Shown: positions 1-8,379 of the stretch, piece after piece | Position numbering within the stretch: position 1 is the first letter of the stretch | Layout of the letters: each line of letters starts with the position of its first letter | NCBI RefSeq assembly: GCF_030317035.1 | Contig: NZ_JASZYK010000008.1 | Coordinates: 62,001-126,000, forward strand | Source of the DNA: Variovorax sp. J22G73 | GTDB taxonomy: Bacteria; Pseudomonadota; Gammaproteobacteria; Burkholderiales; Burkholderiaceae_C | Length of the DNA stretch: 64,000 bases | Direction of reading: 5' to 3' | The notes under the pieces: generated by a model | Databases searched by the model: none | Seen by the model: only the letters and a program-made list of their open reading frames with translations | What the model was told of the DNA's origin: nothing | Made by a program: the position numbers and the translations under genes

Positions 1-104
1 TGCGCAGGCCCCCGCACGGACCTGACTTCGTCACCGCTTTGTCATGGATACGAAACGTTAAAAACATAACATAAGTACACATTTATTCTGCAGTTGCTGC
101 TTCC

Positions 105-1337
105 ATGCCCGAAACCTCCGAGTATTTGAGCGATTTTCGGCCCCGTTTCCGTCAACCCTGCGCCGCCGACCTGTGCACGGCCGTGCCGTGCATGACGACC
201 GAGGAAACGAACGAGAAGGTCATGGACGTCTTCAACCGGCACCGCGAACTGGTGAGCCTGCCGGTGGTCGAGGCGGGCCAGCCCATCGGGCTGATCAACC
301 GCAACATCTTCCTGTCGCAGATGAGCAAGCCGTTTCGCGTGGAGCTGTACGGCCGCAAGAGCTGCATCGCCTTCATGGACAAGGACCCGCTGGTGGTCGA
401 CGCCGCGCTCGACCTGGAGGCCCTGACCTTCAAGACCGTGGCGTACGGCGAGAAGGCGCTGTCCGACGGCTTCATCATCACGCGCGACGGCGAGTTCGCG
501 GGCGTGGGCAACGGCCTGCAGCTCATGCGCGCGGTGGCCGACCTGCAGGCCTCGCGCAACCGCCAGGTGATGCACAGCATCGAGTACGCCAGCGTGATCC
601 AGCGCTCGACCCTGCGCAGCTCGCTCGACGCGCTCGCCCGCGCCTGCCCCGAAGCCCACCTGGTGTGGGAACCGCGCGACGTGGTGGGCGGCGACTTCTA
701 CCAGTTCAGCACCGCCGAAGACGGCTGGTTCGCCACCGTGGCCGACTGCACGGGTCACGGCGTGCCGGGCGCGTTCATGACGCTGATCGCGTCGTCGAGC
801 CTGACCCAGGCCATCGAGCAGCACGGCGCGCGCGACCCCGCGCGGCTGCTGGGCAGCGTGAACCGCAGCATCAAGCAGATGCTCGGGCAGATGGACGGGC
901 ACGACGAAACGCCCGGCTCCGACGACGGCATGGACGCCGCCTGCTTCTGGTTCGAGCCCGCGCAGGGCCGGCTGGTGTTCGCGGGCGCGCGGCTGTCGCT
1001 GTTCGTGCTGCGCCCCGGCGCCGAGGCGGTGGAACTGGTCGAAGGCCAGCGCAAGGGCGTGGGCTACATGGACAGCGAGTTCGACTTCAGCTGGCACAAC
1101 CAGGAGCTGCTGCTGCCCGCGGGCACGCTGGTGTTCGTCAGCACCGACGGGCTCATCGACCAGGTCGGCGGCCCGCGTGCCATCGCCATGGGCAAGCGCC
1201 GCGTGCGCGAGCTGCTGCTGGAGCAGCGCGAGCGCAGCCCCGCGCAGGTCAACCAGGCCGTGCTCGACGCGCTGCAGGCCTGGCAGGGCGAGCACCACCG
1301 CCGCGATGACCTGACCTTCTTCTGCTTTCGTACCTGA
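105..1337 (+). CDS. siaA: SpoIIE/PP2C-type phosphatase with N-terminal CBS pair (SiaA-like)
   Basis: This 410-residue protein should dephosphorylate SiaC and so switch the SiaD cyclase. The C-terminal half (about 185-410) is a PP2C/SpoIIE domain: the metal-binding aspartates are visible in DVVGGDF (192-198), ADCTGHGVPG (213-222), STDGLID and the terminal RRDDLTFF. The N-terminal half (about 22-145) looks like two CBS motifs. No membrane segment or HAMP domain is seen, whereas Pseudomonas SiaA is a membrane sensor, so the input here is probably a cytoplasmic ligand (inference). It is first in an operon with siaB, siaC and siaD, which is the main reason for the SiaA call. The start at 105 lacks a clear ribosome-binding site; the leader (about 55-93) is AT-rich. 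Confidence 0.85.
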   Translation: MPETSEYLSDFRPRFRQPCAADLCTAVPCMTTEETNEKVMDVFNRHRELVSLPVVEAGQPIGLINRNIFLSQMSKPFRVELYGRKSCIAFMDKDPLVVDAALDLEALTFKTVAYGEKALSDGFIITRDGEFAGVGNGLQLMRAVADLQASRNRQVMHSIEYASVIQRSTLRSSLDALARACPEAHLVWEPRDVVGGDFYQFSTAEDGWFATVADCTGHGVPGAFMTLIASSSLTQAIEQHGARDPARLLGSVNRSIKQMLGQMDGHDETPGSDDGMDAACFWFEPAQGRLVFAGARLSLFVLRPGAEAVELVEGQRKGVGYMDSEFDFSWHNQELLLPAGTLVFVSTDGLIDQVGGPRAIAMGKRRVRELLLEQRERSPAQVNQAVLDALQAWQGEHHRRDDLTFFCFRT

Positions 1338-1407
1338 ACCGCCCGGACCGACCCGAACCCACCCGAACTCAACTGAAGCCCGACCGCCACGACACGGGAA
1401 CCCGCCC

Positions 1408-1980
1408 ATGCCCTGCCCCCCTCTCGCCGACAAGTACGGCTCCTTCTTCAACCTGGCGCGCCAGCACCAGGTCATCTTCTACTACGTGGGCTACTTCTCG
1501 CAGCACATCGTGGCCGCCATGTCCGACGCCGTGAAGCTGCAGCTGGAGGTGGCCGGCGTGGCCGGCCCCACGCGGCGCAAGCTGTTCTCGTCGTTCGTGG
1601 AAATGGCGCAGAACATCATTCATTACTCGGCCGACACGCTCACCGCGGCCAGCCTTGAAAGCGGCGAGCTGCGCCACGGCTCGGTGTGCATCCGCCGCGA
1701 GAGCGACGGCGGCTTTCTGCTGTTGTGTGCCAACCCGGTGGCGCCCGACATCGCGGACGCGCTGCGCATGAAGCTGGAGACGCTGCGCAGCATGACGCTG
1801 GAAGAAATCAAGCAGGCCTACCGCCAGACGCTGCGCGAGGAAACGCCCGAAGGCAGCAAAGGCGCGGGCATGGGACTCCTCACGGTCGCTCGCGACGCCC
1901 GCGAGCCGCTGGAGTTCGACTTCGACGCTGCCGACAGCGCCGGCGGCGCTTCGGTGTTCTACCTGAAGGCGGCGATCTGA
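1408..1980 (+). CDS. siaB: SiaB family protein kinase
   Basis: A 190-residue protein of the SiaB family, atypical GHKL-like kinases that phosphorylate SiaC. The N-terminal FYYVGYFSQ and the helix with EMAQNIIHYS resemble the N-box helix of GHKL ATPases. GAGMGLLTVAR near the C-terminus fits the glycine-rich ATP-lid region. The length is close to Pseudomonas SiaB. A GGGAA-type ribosome-binding site lies 7 bases before the ATG. It sits 70 bases after the phosphatase gene and 35 bases before siaC, so antagonistic kinase and phosphatase are co-transcribed. Phosphorylation of SiaC by SiaB is known for the family; here it is inferred from order and similarity. Confidence 0.88.
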   Translation: MPCPPLADKYGSFFNLARQHQVIFYYVGYFSQHIVAAMSDAVKLQLEVAGVAGPTRRKLFSSFVEMAQNIIHYSADTLTAASLESGELRHGSVCIRRESDGGFLLLCANPVAPDIADALRMKLETLRSMTLEEIKQAYRQTLREETPEGSKGAGMGLLTVARDAREPLEFDFDAADSAGGASVFYLKAAI

Positions 1981-2015
1981 CCCCGCGCAGGCCCGGCAAC
2001 GAATCGAGATCACAG

Positions 2016-2405
2016 ATGGAAAACCTCTACATCGCCCCGACGCCCAGTTCCCCCCAGGTGGACTTCAGGTTCGACACCCGCACGCTCAGCCTGCGAGGCG
2101 AGTCCTACCCCGAGAACGCCGCCGCCTTCTACGGCGAAGTGATCGCCAAGCTGAAGGACTACCTGGCGCAGCAAAGCGGCAGCCAGATCGACGTGCACAT
2201 CGCGCTGGCCTACTTCAACAGCTCCAGCACCAAGATGCTGTTCAACCTGATCGCGGCGCTGAACGACGCCGTGGAAGCGGGCAACAAGGTGGCGCTGAAC
2301 TGGTACCACGACGAAGAGGACGACACCATCCTCGAGTTCGGCCAGGAGCTGAGCGAGGACTTTCCCGCGATCGACTTCGCCAGCCACCCCGTGAAGGCGA
2401 GCTGA
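2016..2405 (+). CDS. siaC: SiaC family phosphorylatable regulator (DUF1987)
   Basis: A 129-residue protein of the SiaC/DUF1987 family, a small anti-sigma-antagonist-like fold. In Pseudomonas, unphosphorylated SiaC binds SiaD and activates its cyclase activity. The family phosphosite region is visible as YFNSSSTKML, with Thr72 the likely phosphorylated residue. The start ATG at 2016 gives the family length. The gene lies between the kinase gene and the cyclase gene and ends one base before the siaD start codon, so translation is probably coupled. The acidic stretch HDEEDDTILEFGQEL near residue 100 is conserved in appearance with the family. Confidence 0.9.
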   Translation: MENLYIAPTPSSPQVDFRFDTRTLSLRGESYPENAAAFYGEVIAKLKDYLAQQSGSQIDVHIALAYFNSSSTKMLFNLIAALNDAVEAGNKVALNWYHDEEDDTILEFGQELSEDFPAIDFASHPVKAS

Positions 2406-2406
2406 C

Positions 2407-3228
2407 ATGGACACCGCCCCGCTGCCCGACCTGTTCGATGCCGAGCACCAGGCGCTGCAAGCCGCGCGCGCGGCGTACGACGCGCATGAAGTCGCATATG
2501 GTGTCGATGGCGCTCACGGCATGTGCGCCACCGCGCCGGCGGTGCCCTGCCGCCAGGCGCTGGGCGACCTGCTGGCCGTGTACGAGCGGCTGTTGCGCGA
2601 AACGCGCCGGCTGGTGCGGCGCAGCGACCGGGCCGAGCTGGAAATGAACCAGCTCAACCTGCGCCTGCAGGACCTGGCCGCCCAACTGGAGTACCGCGCC
2701 ACGCACGACTCGCTGACCGACGTGCTCAACCGGGCCGCCATCATCGAACTGGTGAACCGCCACTTCGTGCGCAACGACCTCGCGCTGATCGTGCTGGACA
2801 TCGACCACTTCAAGCGCATCAACGACAGCTTCGGGCACCCCATGGGCGACCGCGTGATCCAGGGCGTGGTGAACTGCCTGAAGGCCGAGGTGCCGCACGC
2901 CGCGCAGATCGGCCGCGTCGGCGGCGAGGAGTTCACCGTGGTGCTGCCGGGGCAGGACGGCAGCGCCAGCGGCCAGGTGGCGCACGCGCTGCGCCGCGCC
3001 ATCGAGGCCTATGCCTTCGACCTGCCCGACCGCAGCAGCGTGACCGCCAGCTTCGGCGTGAGCTGGATGCCGTGCGGCGGCAACTTCGACGACGCCTACG
3101 GCCTGGCCGACGAGGCGCTGTACGTGGCCAAGCGCGGCGGTCGCAACCAGGTGGCGATCGCTGCAACCCAGGCCCCAGGTCATGGGGCGCACGGCGCACC
3201 CGCCACCGCGCACGCCCAAGCCGCATGA
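2407..3228 (+). CDS. siaD: SiaD-type diguanylate cyclase (GGDEF)
   Basis: A 273-residue cytoplasmic diguanylate cyclase making cyclic-di-GMP from two GTP. A predicted coiled coil (about 60-97) leads into the GGDEF domain (about 98-265). The active site is GGEEF at 172-176 and the metal-binding LDIDHFKRIND is at 130-140. No RxxD inhibitory site is seen five residues before GGEEF, so product inhibition may be weak. SiaD proteins are activated by SiaC binding to the stalk helix. The gene begins 1 base after siaC stops and overlaps the next gene by ATGA, so the cyclase and the following phosphodiesterase are translationally linked. Confidence 0.9.
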   Translation: MDTAPLPDLFDAEHQALQAARAAYDAHEVAYGVDGAHGMCATAPAVPCRQALGDLLAVYERLLRETRRLVRRSDRAELEMNQLNLRLQDLAAQLEYRATHDSLTDVLNRAAIIELVNRHFVRNDLALIVLDIDHFKRINDSFGHPMGDRVIQGVVNCLKAEVPHAAQIGRVGGEEFTVVLPGQDGSASGQVAHALRRAIEAYAFDLPDRSSVTASFGVSWMPCGGNFDDAYGLADEALYVAKRGGRNQVAIAATQAPGHGAHGAPATAHAQAA

Positions 3229-5552
3229 GACCCGAGGCAGAGACGGGCCGGCGCTTGCACGGCCCCGCGCCCGACTGGCGCGTGCTGGTGGTGGACGAGG
3301 ACGAGCGCGTGCACGCCGAAGCGCGCGGCGCGTTGCAGGGGCTTGCGTTGCTCGGGCGGCCCGTGGTGCTCGCGCATGCGCGCTCGAACGAGGAGGCACG
3401 CGCGCTGGCGCTCGATGCGCCCGACCTGGCGGTCGTCATCCTCGGCGTGGTGACAACCGGTGCCGGCATCGATGCCGCGATGGCGCCGACACTCGCGCTC
3501 GCCGATTTCATCCGCCACACCGCCGGCCTGCGCAACACGCGCATCGTCCTAAGAACCAGTGGAACCAGTGGAACCAGTGACAGCAACAACGCGCCATCAC
3601 CAGACGCGCTGCTGCGCCACGCCATCGACGACTGCCGCACGCCGGCCGAACTTTCGCCAGGCCGCCTGCCGGCCCTGGTGGCCATGGCCGTGCGGTCCTG
3701 CATGCAGCTCTGCGCCCACGAGGCCCAGAGCCGAGGACTGGAACACATCGTGCGCTCCAGTGCGTCGCTGCTCGAAGAGGCGGGCCTGCGCGCCTTCGCC
3801 CACGGCGTGATCGCGCAGCTCACCGCGCTGCTGGGCGCGCCCGGCGACGTGCTGGTCTGCGCGCCGGGCGTGCCGCCGGTGGGACCCTACCGGGTGCTGG
3901 CGGCGGCCGGCCGTTTCGCGCACCTGGCCGACGTGGCGCTGGACGCCGTGCCCGACGCGCCCGCCGTGGCGCTGCTGCGCCGCGCGCTGGCCTCCGGCGG
4001 CAATGTCTACGGCAACGACAGCGAAGGCAGCGAAAGCCGCGAACTGGCCCTGCACATCGGCAGCAAGAACGCGCAGGAGATGGCCGTCTTCATCGACACC
4101 GGAGCCTCGCACGGCGCGCCCGACCGGCGGCTGCTCGACGTGTTCTGCGTCAACCTCGGCACGCTGCTGCACAGCCGCGGCCTGCTGGAGCGCATGCATG
4201 ACTCGGCCTACTACGACCCGCTCGTGCGCCTGCCCAACCGCACCCGCTTCGTCGAGAAGGTCGACGACTGCGCGCGCCAGGGCATGCGCGACCACATCCT
4301 GGCGCTGGTCGACATCGACGACTTCAGCGCCACCAACGACGTGATGGGCCACCGCTTCGGCGACCGCCTGCTGGAAACCGTGGCGCGGCGCCTGGCCGAC
4401 GCCGTGCCCACCGGCGTGCTGCTGGCCCGCCTGGGCGCCGACACCTTCGGCGTGCTCGGGCCCGTGCGGCAGGTGTCGCCGCAGCAGCTGCTGGACTGCA
4501 TGCGCCAGCCGCTGGCCGTCGACGGCGTGCCGCACAAGGTCTCGCTGACCTGCGGCTACGTGCTGCTGCCCGAAGACGCGCAGGCCGGCGTCGACCTGGT
4601 GAAGGACGCCACCATTGCCCTGAAGCGCGCCAAGCGCGACCACCGCGGCCAGCACCTGCAGTACTCGGCCCACATGGGCACCGAGGCGCGCGCCCGCGCG
4701 CTGCTGCTGTCCGACCTGCGCGCGGCCATCGACAACGCGCAGCTGTTCCTGGTGTACCAGCCGCAGCTCAACCTGAACACCCGCGCGCTGGTGGGCCTGG
4801 AGGCGCTGGTGCGCTGGCGCGCGGACGACGGCAGCCTGATACCGCCGGACCGCTTCATTCCCGTGGCCGAGCATTCGGGCCTGATCGTCGCGCTGGGCCA
4901 ATGGGTGCTGTACACGGCCTGCCTGACCATGCGCGAGCTGCTGGACGCCGACCGCGCGCCGCTGCGCATGGCCGTGAACGTGTCGACCGTGCAGCTGCAG
5001 GACCCCGGCTTCTTCGACACCGTGCGCACCACGCTGTCGAACACCGGGCTGCAGGGCCATCACCTGGAGCTGGAGATCACCGAGTCGGTCGCCGCGCTGC
5101 CCACGCAGCTGCTGGAGTCCACGCTGGCGGCCTTGCGCGCCGAGGGCATTTCCATTGCCATCGACGACTTCGGAACCGGCTATTCGTCGCTGAGCTACCT
5201 GGAGCGGCTGCCGCTGGACCGCATCAAGATCGACGGCACCTTCGTGCGCCGCCTCGGCGAGGCCCAAGGCGCGCGCATCGCCGAGATGGTGGCGCAACTG
5301 GGCCGCAAGCTCGGGCTGCATGTGCTGGCCGAAGGCATCGAGGACGCGACCGCCTGGCAGGCGCTGCTGGCCATGGACTGCGACGAAGGCCAGGGCTACT
5401 TCATCGCGCCGCCGATGGACAGGAGCAGCCTTTTTCAATGGCTGCGCGAGCGGGCGGAAACGCAGCGGCGGGAGCGGCCCTTGCCCGGCGTTTCGAGCCT
5501 GCCGGGCTTTCCCGCCCTGCCCGGACTGTCGAGCCTGCCGGGCCACGCGTAG
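3225..5552 (+). CDS. REC-like / DUF3369 / degenerate GGDEF / EAL phosphodiesterase
   Basis: A 775-residue protein that should hydrolyse cyclic-di-GMP. The N-terminus (VLVVDEDERVHAE) resembles a receiver domain, but the usual phospho-acceptor Asp is replaced in VVILGVV, so it is probably not phosphorylated. A DUF3369-like region follows (about 150-330). The GGDEF motif reads GADTF and is likely inactive. The EAL domain is intact: LEALVRW, AVNVSTVQLQ, LEITES, IDDFGTGYSSL, KIDGTFV, AEGIED. The C-terminus has an LPG-rich repeat (LPGVSSLPGF, LPGLSSLPGH). The ATG at 3225 overlaps the siaD stop, which fixes the start. Pairing a SiaD cyclase with an EAL enzyme in one operon suggests local control of the messenger. 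Confidence 0.85.
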   Translation: MRPEAETGRRLHGPAPDWRVLVVDEDERVHAEARGALQGLALLGRPVVLAHARSNEEARALALDAPDLAVVILGVVTTGAGIDAAMAPTLALADFIRHTAGLRNTRIVLRTSGTSGTSDSNNAPSPDALLRHAIDDCRTPAELSPGRLPALVAMAVRSCMQLCAHEAQSRGLEHIVRSSASLLEEAGLRAFAHGVIAQLTALLGAPGDVLVCAPGVPPVGPYRVLAAAGRFAHLADVALDAVPDAPAVALLRRALASGGNVYGNDSEGSESRELALHIGSKNAQEMAVFIDTGASHGAPDRRLLDVFCVNLGTLLHSRGLLERMHDSAYYDPLVRLPNRTRFVEKVDDCARQGMRDHILALVDIDDFSATNDVMGHRFGDRLLETVARRLADAVPTGVLLARLGADTFGVLGPVRQVSPQQLLDCMRQPLAVDGVPHKVSLTCGYVLLPEDAQAGVDLVKDATIALKRAKRDHRGQHLQYSAHMGTEARARALLLSDLRAAIDNAQLFLVYQPQLNLNTRALVGLEALVRWRADDGSLIPPDRFIPVAEHSGLIVALGQWVLYTACLTMRELLDADRAPLRMAVNVSTVQLQDPGFFDTVRTTLSNTGLQGHHLELEITESVAALPTQLLESTLAALRAEGISIAIDDFGTGYSSLSYLERLPLDRIKIDGTFVRRLGEAQGARIAEMVAQLGRKLGLHVLAEGIEDATAWQALLAMDCDEGQGYFIAPPMDRSSLFQWLRERAETQRRERPLPGVSSLPGFPALPGLSSLPGHA

Positions 5553-5578
5553 CCGCGGCCCCCGGGCAGCGTTCGCCG

Positions 5579-7030
5579 CTACACCACCCGCGAGAAGCGC
5601 CCCGCGCTTTCGCGGCAGTACCGGTCGAACACCATCGCCACGGCCCGCACCAGGAACCAGCCCCGCGGCGTCACCTCCACATCGTGGTCCGACAGCCGCA
5701 CCAGCCCCTGCGCCACCAGCGGCCCGAGCGCGGCGAACTCCGGCGCGAAGCGATGGCGAAAGTCCACCGCGTGGGCCTGGCCCATCGCGTCGAAGTCCAC
5801 GCGTCCGCGGCACATCAGCGCCATGATCACGTCGCGCCGCAGCAGGTCGTCGCGCGACAGCGCCAGCCCGCGCACCACCGGCAGGCGCTGCTGGTCGAGC
5901 AGGTCGTAGTACGCGTCCAGCGTCTTGGCGTTCTGGCTGTAGGTGGCGCCCACCCGGCCGATGGCCGACACGCCCAGCGCCACCAGGTCGCCCTCGGGCT
6001 GCGTGCTGTAGCCCTGGAAGTCGCGGTGCAGCCGGCCCTGCCGCTTGGCCACCGCCAGCGGATCGGCGGGCAGCGCGAAGTGGTCCATGCCGATGTACAC
6101 ATAGCCCGCGTCCGCCAGCACCTCGATGGCGCGCGCCAGCATGCGCACCCGCGCGGGCGCGTCGGGCAGCTCGTCGGCCAGGATGCGCCGCTGCGGCTTG
6201 AAGCGCTCGGGCAGGTGCGCGTAGGCGTACAGCGCGATGCGGTCGGGCCGCAGCGCGCACAGCTGCGACAGCGTGCGCTCGAAGGACGCATCGTTCTGCC
6301 GCGGCAGCCCGTAGATCAGGTCGACGTTGACCGACCTGAAGCCCAGCGCGCGCGCCGACGCCATCAGCGCGAACACCTGCCCGGCGGGCTGCACGCGGTG
6401 CACGGCGCGTTGCACCTCGGGGTCGAAGTCCTGCACGCCGAAGCTCAGGCGGTTGAAGCCCAGCTCGGCCAGGTGCGCGAGGCGCGCGGCATCGACGGTG
6501 CGCGGATCGATCTCGATGGAGCGCTCACCGCCGGGCGCAAAGCCGAAGGTGTCGCGCAGCATCGCCATCAGCTCGCCAAGCTCGCCGTCGTCGAGAAACG
6601 TAGGCGAGCCGCCGCCCAGGTGAACCTGCCCCAGCGCCCGTGCGGGGCCGAGCAGCGCGGCCTGCATCGCCGCCTCGCGCGCCAGGTAGCCGAGGTACTG
6701 GCGCGCCTTGTCACGGCGCCGCGTGACGACCTTGTTGCAGGCGCAGTAGTAGCACACCGATTCGCAGAACGGAACGTGCACGTACAGCGAAAGCGGTGCG
6801 GCCTGCGTGCCCTGCGCGCGCCGCAGGCGCAGCGCCTGCGCATGCTCGTCGGCGCCGAAGGCCTCGACGAAGCGGTCGGCCGTGGGGTACGAGGTGTAGC
6901 GCGGGCCGGGCACGTCGAAGGCGCGCAGCAGGTCGATGGGGAGCGGGGGCTGCGAAAGGGTGTGGGGGTGGGGGTGGGGGCGGAGGTGAGACTGGCGCTG
7001 GGCGTGGTCGGAGATCGATGCGACGGGCAT
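5579..7030 (-). CDS. hemN: Oxygen-independent coproporphyrinogen III oxidase (radical SAM)
   Basis: A 483-residue radical-SAM enzyme that decarboxylates coproporphyrinogen III to protoporphyrinogen IX when oxygen is low, a step in heme synthesis. The 4Fe-4S motif CESVCYYC (CxxxCxxC, followed by a further Cys) and the SAM-binding HLGGGSPTF are clear. FGVQDFDPEVQ, YGLPRQ and the HemN_C domain also match. The N-terminal tail has a His-Pro repeat (HPHPHPH) encoded by a G/C-rich tract. An FNR/ANR box lies 35 bases upstream of the start and fits the anaerobic role. The gene is divergent from the universal stress protein and convergent with the EAL gene. Confidence 0.95.
   Translation of the reverse strand: MPVASISDHAQRQSHLRPHPHPHTLSQPPLPIDLLRAFDVPGPRYTSYPTADRFVEAFGADEHAQALRLRRAQGTQAAPLSLYVHVPFCESVCYYCACNKVVTRRRDKARQYLGYLAREAAMQAALLGPARALGQVHLGGGSPTFLDDGELGELMAMLRDTFGFAPGGERSIEIDPRTVDAARLAHLAELGFNRLSFGVQDFDPEVQRAVHRVQPAGQVFALMASARALGFRSVNVDLIYGLPRQNDASFERTLSQLCALRPDRIALYAYAHLPERFKPQRRILADELPDAPARVRMLARAIEVLADAGYVYIGMDHFALPADPLAVAKRQGRLHRDFQGYSTQPEGDLVALGVSAIGRVGATYSQNAKTLDAYYDLLDQQRLPVVRGLALSRDDLLRRDVIMALMCRGRVDFDAMGQAHAVDFRHRFAPEFAALGPLVAQGLVRLSDHDVEVTPRGWFLVRAVAMVFDRYCRESAGRFSRVV
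6958..6980 (+). other. Candidate G-quadruplex tract inside hemN
   Basis: Four runs of three or more G (6958-6960, 6964-6968, 6970-6974, 6976-6980) with loops of one to three bases occur on the plus strand, which is the template strand for hemN. Further G runs lie at 6938-6941 and 6945-6949. The tract encodes the His-Pro repeat of the HemN N-terminus, so it may be a codon by-product. Whether it folds is not known. Confidence 0.4.
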
Positions 7031-7064
7031 GGCACGAGGCTAAGGGGGCACGGCGCCGCGCGGC

Positions 7065-7078
7065 TTGATATGGGTCAA
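7065..7078. promoter_or_regulatory. FNR/ANR box between hemN and the stress-protein gene
   Basis: TTGATATGGGTCAA matches the FNR/ANR consensus (TTGAT-N4-ATCAA) at nine of ten positions. It sits 34 bases before the hemN start and 60 bases before the universal stress protein start, so one site could switch on both divergent genes when oxygen falls. Both gene types are common FNR/ANR targets. Confidence 0.8.
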
Positions 7079-7138
7079 GGCTTCGCGCGCACCGCCTGCC
7101 TAAGCTGGCGCATCGCATTCCAAAAGGAGTCTTCATTC

Positions 7139-7582
7139 ATGTTCAAGCACATCCTCGTCGCCACCGACGGTTCCACGCTTTCGAAGAAGGCGGTCGAGGC
7201 CGCGGTGGCGCTGGCTGCAGGCCATCGCGCCGAACTGGTGGCGCTGACCGTGGTGCCGCGCTACCCGCAGAGCTACCTTGAGGGCGGCATGGCGTTCGAG
7301 GCCGACGAAGTCGCGCGCATCGAGCAGCAGTGGGCCGACAAGGCACAGGCCCTGCTCGACACCGTGCGAGAAGACGCGCAGGCCCGCGGCGTGCAGGTGC
7401 AGACCGCGCGCATCAGCTCCGATCTGGTGGCCGAATCGATCATCGCGGCCGCGCGCAAGCACGGCAGCGACCTGATCGTGATGGCCTCGCACGGGCGCAA
7501 GGGGCTCGAGCGGTTGCTGCTGGGCAGCGAAACGCAGCATGTGCTGACGCACTCGGCGTTGCCGGTGCTGGTGTTGCGCTGA
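7139..7582 (+). CDS. Universal stress protein, UspA family
   Basis: A single-domain UspA protein of 147 residues. The N-terminal HILVATDGST and the C-terminal ATP-binding signature MASHGRKG...LLLGSET (G-2x-G-9x-G-S) are complete, so it is probably of the ATP-binding subtype. A strong ribosome-binding site AAGGAG (7124-7129) lies 9 bases before the ATG and fixes the start. The FNR/ANR box upstream suggests induction under low oxygen, as for many Usp proteins. The gene ends 8 bases from the convergent SDR gene. Confidence 0.93.
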   Translation: MFKHILVATDGSTLSKKAVEAAVALAAGHRAELVALTVVPRYPQSYLEGGMAFEADEVARIEQQWADKAQALLDTVREDAQARGVQVQTARISSDLVAESIIAAARKHGSDLIVMASHGRKGLERLLLGSETQHVLTHSALPVLVLR

Positions 7583-7590
7583 AGGCGCTG

Positions 7591-8379
7591 CTACGGCAAC
7601 GGCGCGAACCACCCACCGGCCGAGCGCCCCTGGTCGGGCCCCAGCATCGAGTAGCCGCCATCGACCGGAATGTCGGCCCCGGTCACGAAGCGCGCGGCGT
7701 CCGAGCACAGGAAGAGCACCACCTGCGCCACGTCGTCGCCGTCGCCCACGCGGCCCAGCGGATGCATCGGCGTGCCGACGCGGTCGGCCAGCGCGCGGTC
7801 GCCGCCGGCCATGCGCGAGAGCGCGTCCGACCAGGTCCAGCCCGGCGACACCGAGTTCACCCGCACGCCGCGCGGCGCCAGGGTGGCGGCCTGGTTGCGC
7901 GTGAGCTGCAGGATGGCGGCCTTGGCCGCCGGGTACAGCGCCCTGCCCGCCGCGCCGAACTTGCCGCCCACGCTGCCCATGTTCACGATGCCGCCGCGCT
8001 GCGCCGCGATTGCTTCGGCGGCTTTCTGCACCAGCATTGCGCCGGAGATGAGGTTGACGTTCAGCGCGGCCAGCCATTCGCCGCGCGCGGCGCCCAGCCC
8101 GCCGTCGCCGTAGACCACGGCGTTGTTGACGAGGAAGTCGATGCGGCCCTCCGTGCGCAACGCCTCGGCCACCAGCGCGTCGAGCGCCTCGTCGGAGGCG
8201 ATGTCGCAGGCCGCGAAGCGGCAGCGCGCGCCCAGCTCGGCCGCCAGCGCCTGGCCGCGCGGCAGGTCGATGTCCACCGCGATCACCCGGGCGCCCGCCT
8301 GCACGAAGGCGCGGACGATGGCGCTGCCCAGCATGGCGGCCGCGCCGGTGACGATGGCGACCTTGTCTTGCATGTTCAT
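7591..8379 (-). CDS. SDR dehydrogenase, probable cis-dihydrodiol dehydrogenase
   Basis: A 262-residue short-chain dehydrogenase and the last gene of the ring-hydroxylation operon. The nucleotide-binding TGAAAMLGSA, the NNAV motif, the catalytic Ser in MGSVGG and the YPAAK motif (YxxxK) are all present. An Asp in AVDIDLP favours NAD. After a dioxygenase, an SDR of this type usually oxidises the cis-dihydrodiol to the catechol; that role is inferred from context. Its ATG overlaps the stop of the isochorismatase-like gene (ATGA), which fixes the start at 8379. It could equally act on another alcohol made in the pathway. Confidence 0.85.
   Translation of the reverse strand: MNMQDKVAIVTGAAAMLGSAIVRAFVQAGARVIAVDIDLPRGQALAAELGARCRFAACDIASDEALDALVAEALRTEGRIDFLVNNAVVYGDGGLGAARGEWLAALNVNLISGAMLVQKAAEAIAAQRGGIVNMGSVGGKFGAAGRALYPAAKAAILQLTRNQAATLAPRGVRVNSVSPGWTWSDALSRMAGGDRALADRVGTPMHPLGRVGDGDDVAQVVLFLCSDAARFVTGADIPVDGGYSMLGPDQGRSAGGWFAPLP

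Noticed and set aside
2523..3224. An upstream extension of the EAL protein through the siaD region
   Set aside because: It is the out-of-frame shadow of siaD; the ATG at 3225 overlapping the siaD stop is the natural start.
3597..6260. An 887-codon open frame on the minus strand opposite the EAL gene and overlapping hemN
   Set aside because: It is a by-product of high GC codon use opposite a real gene; the translation is low-complexity with no domain.
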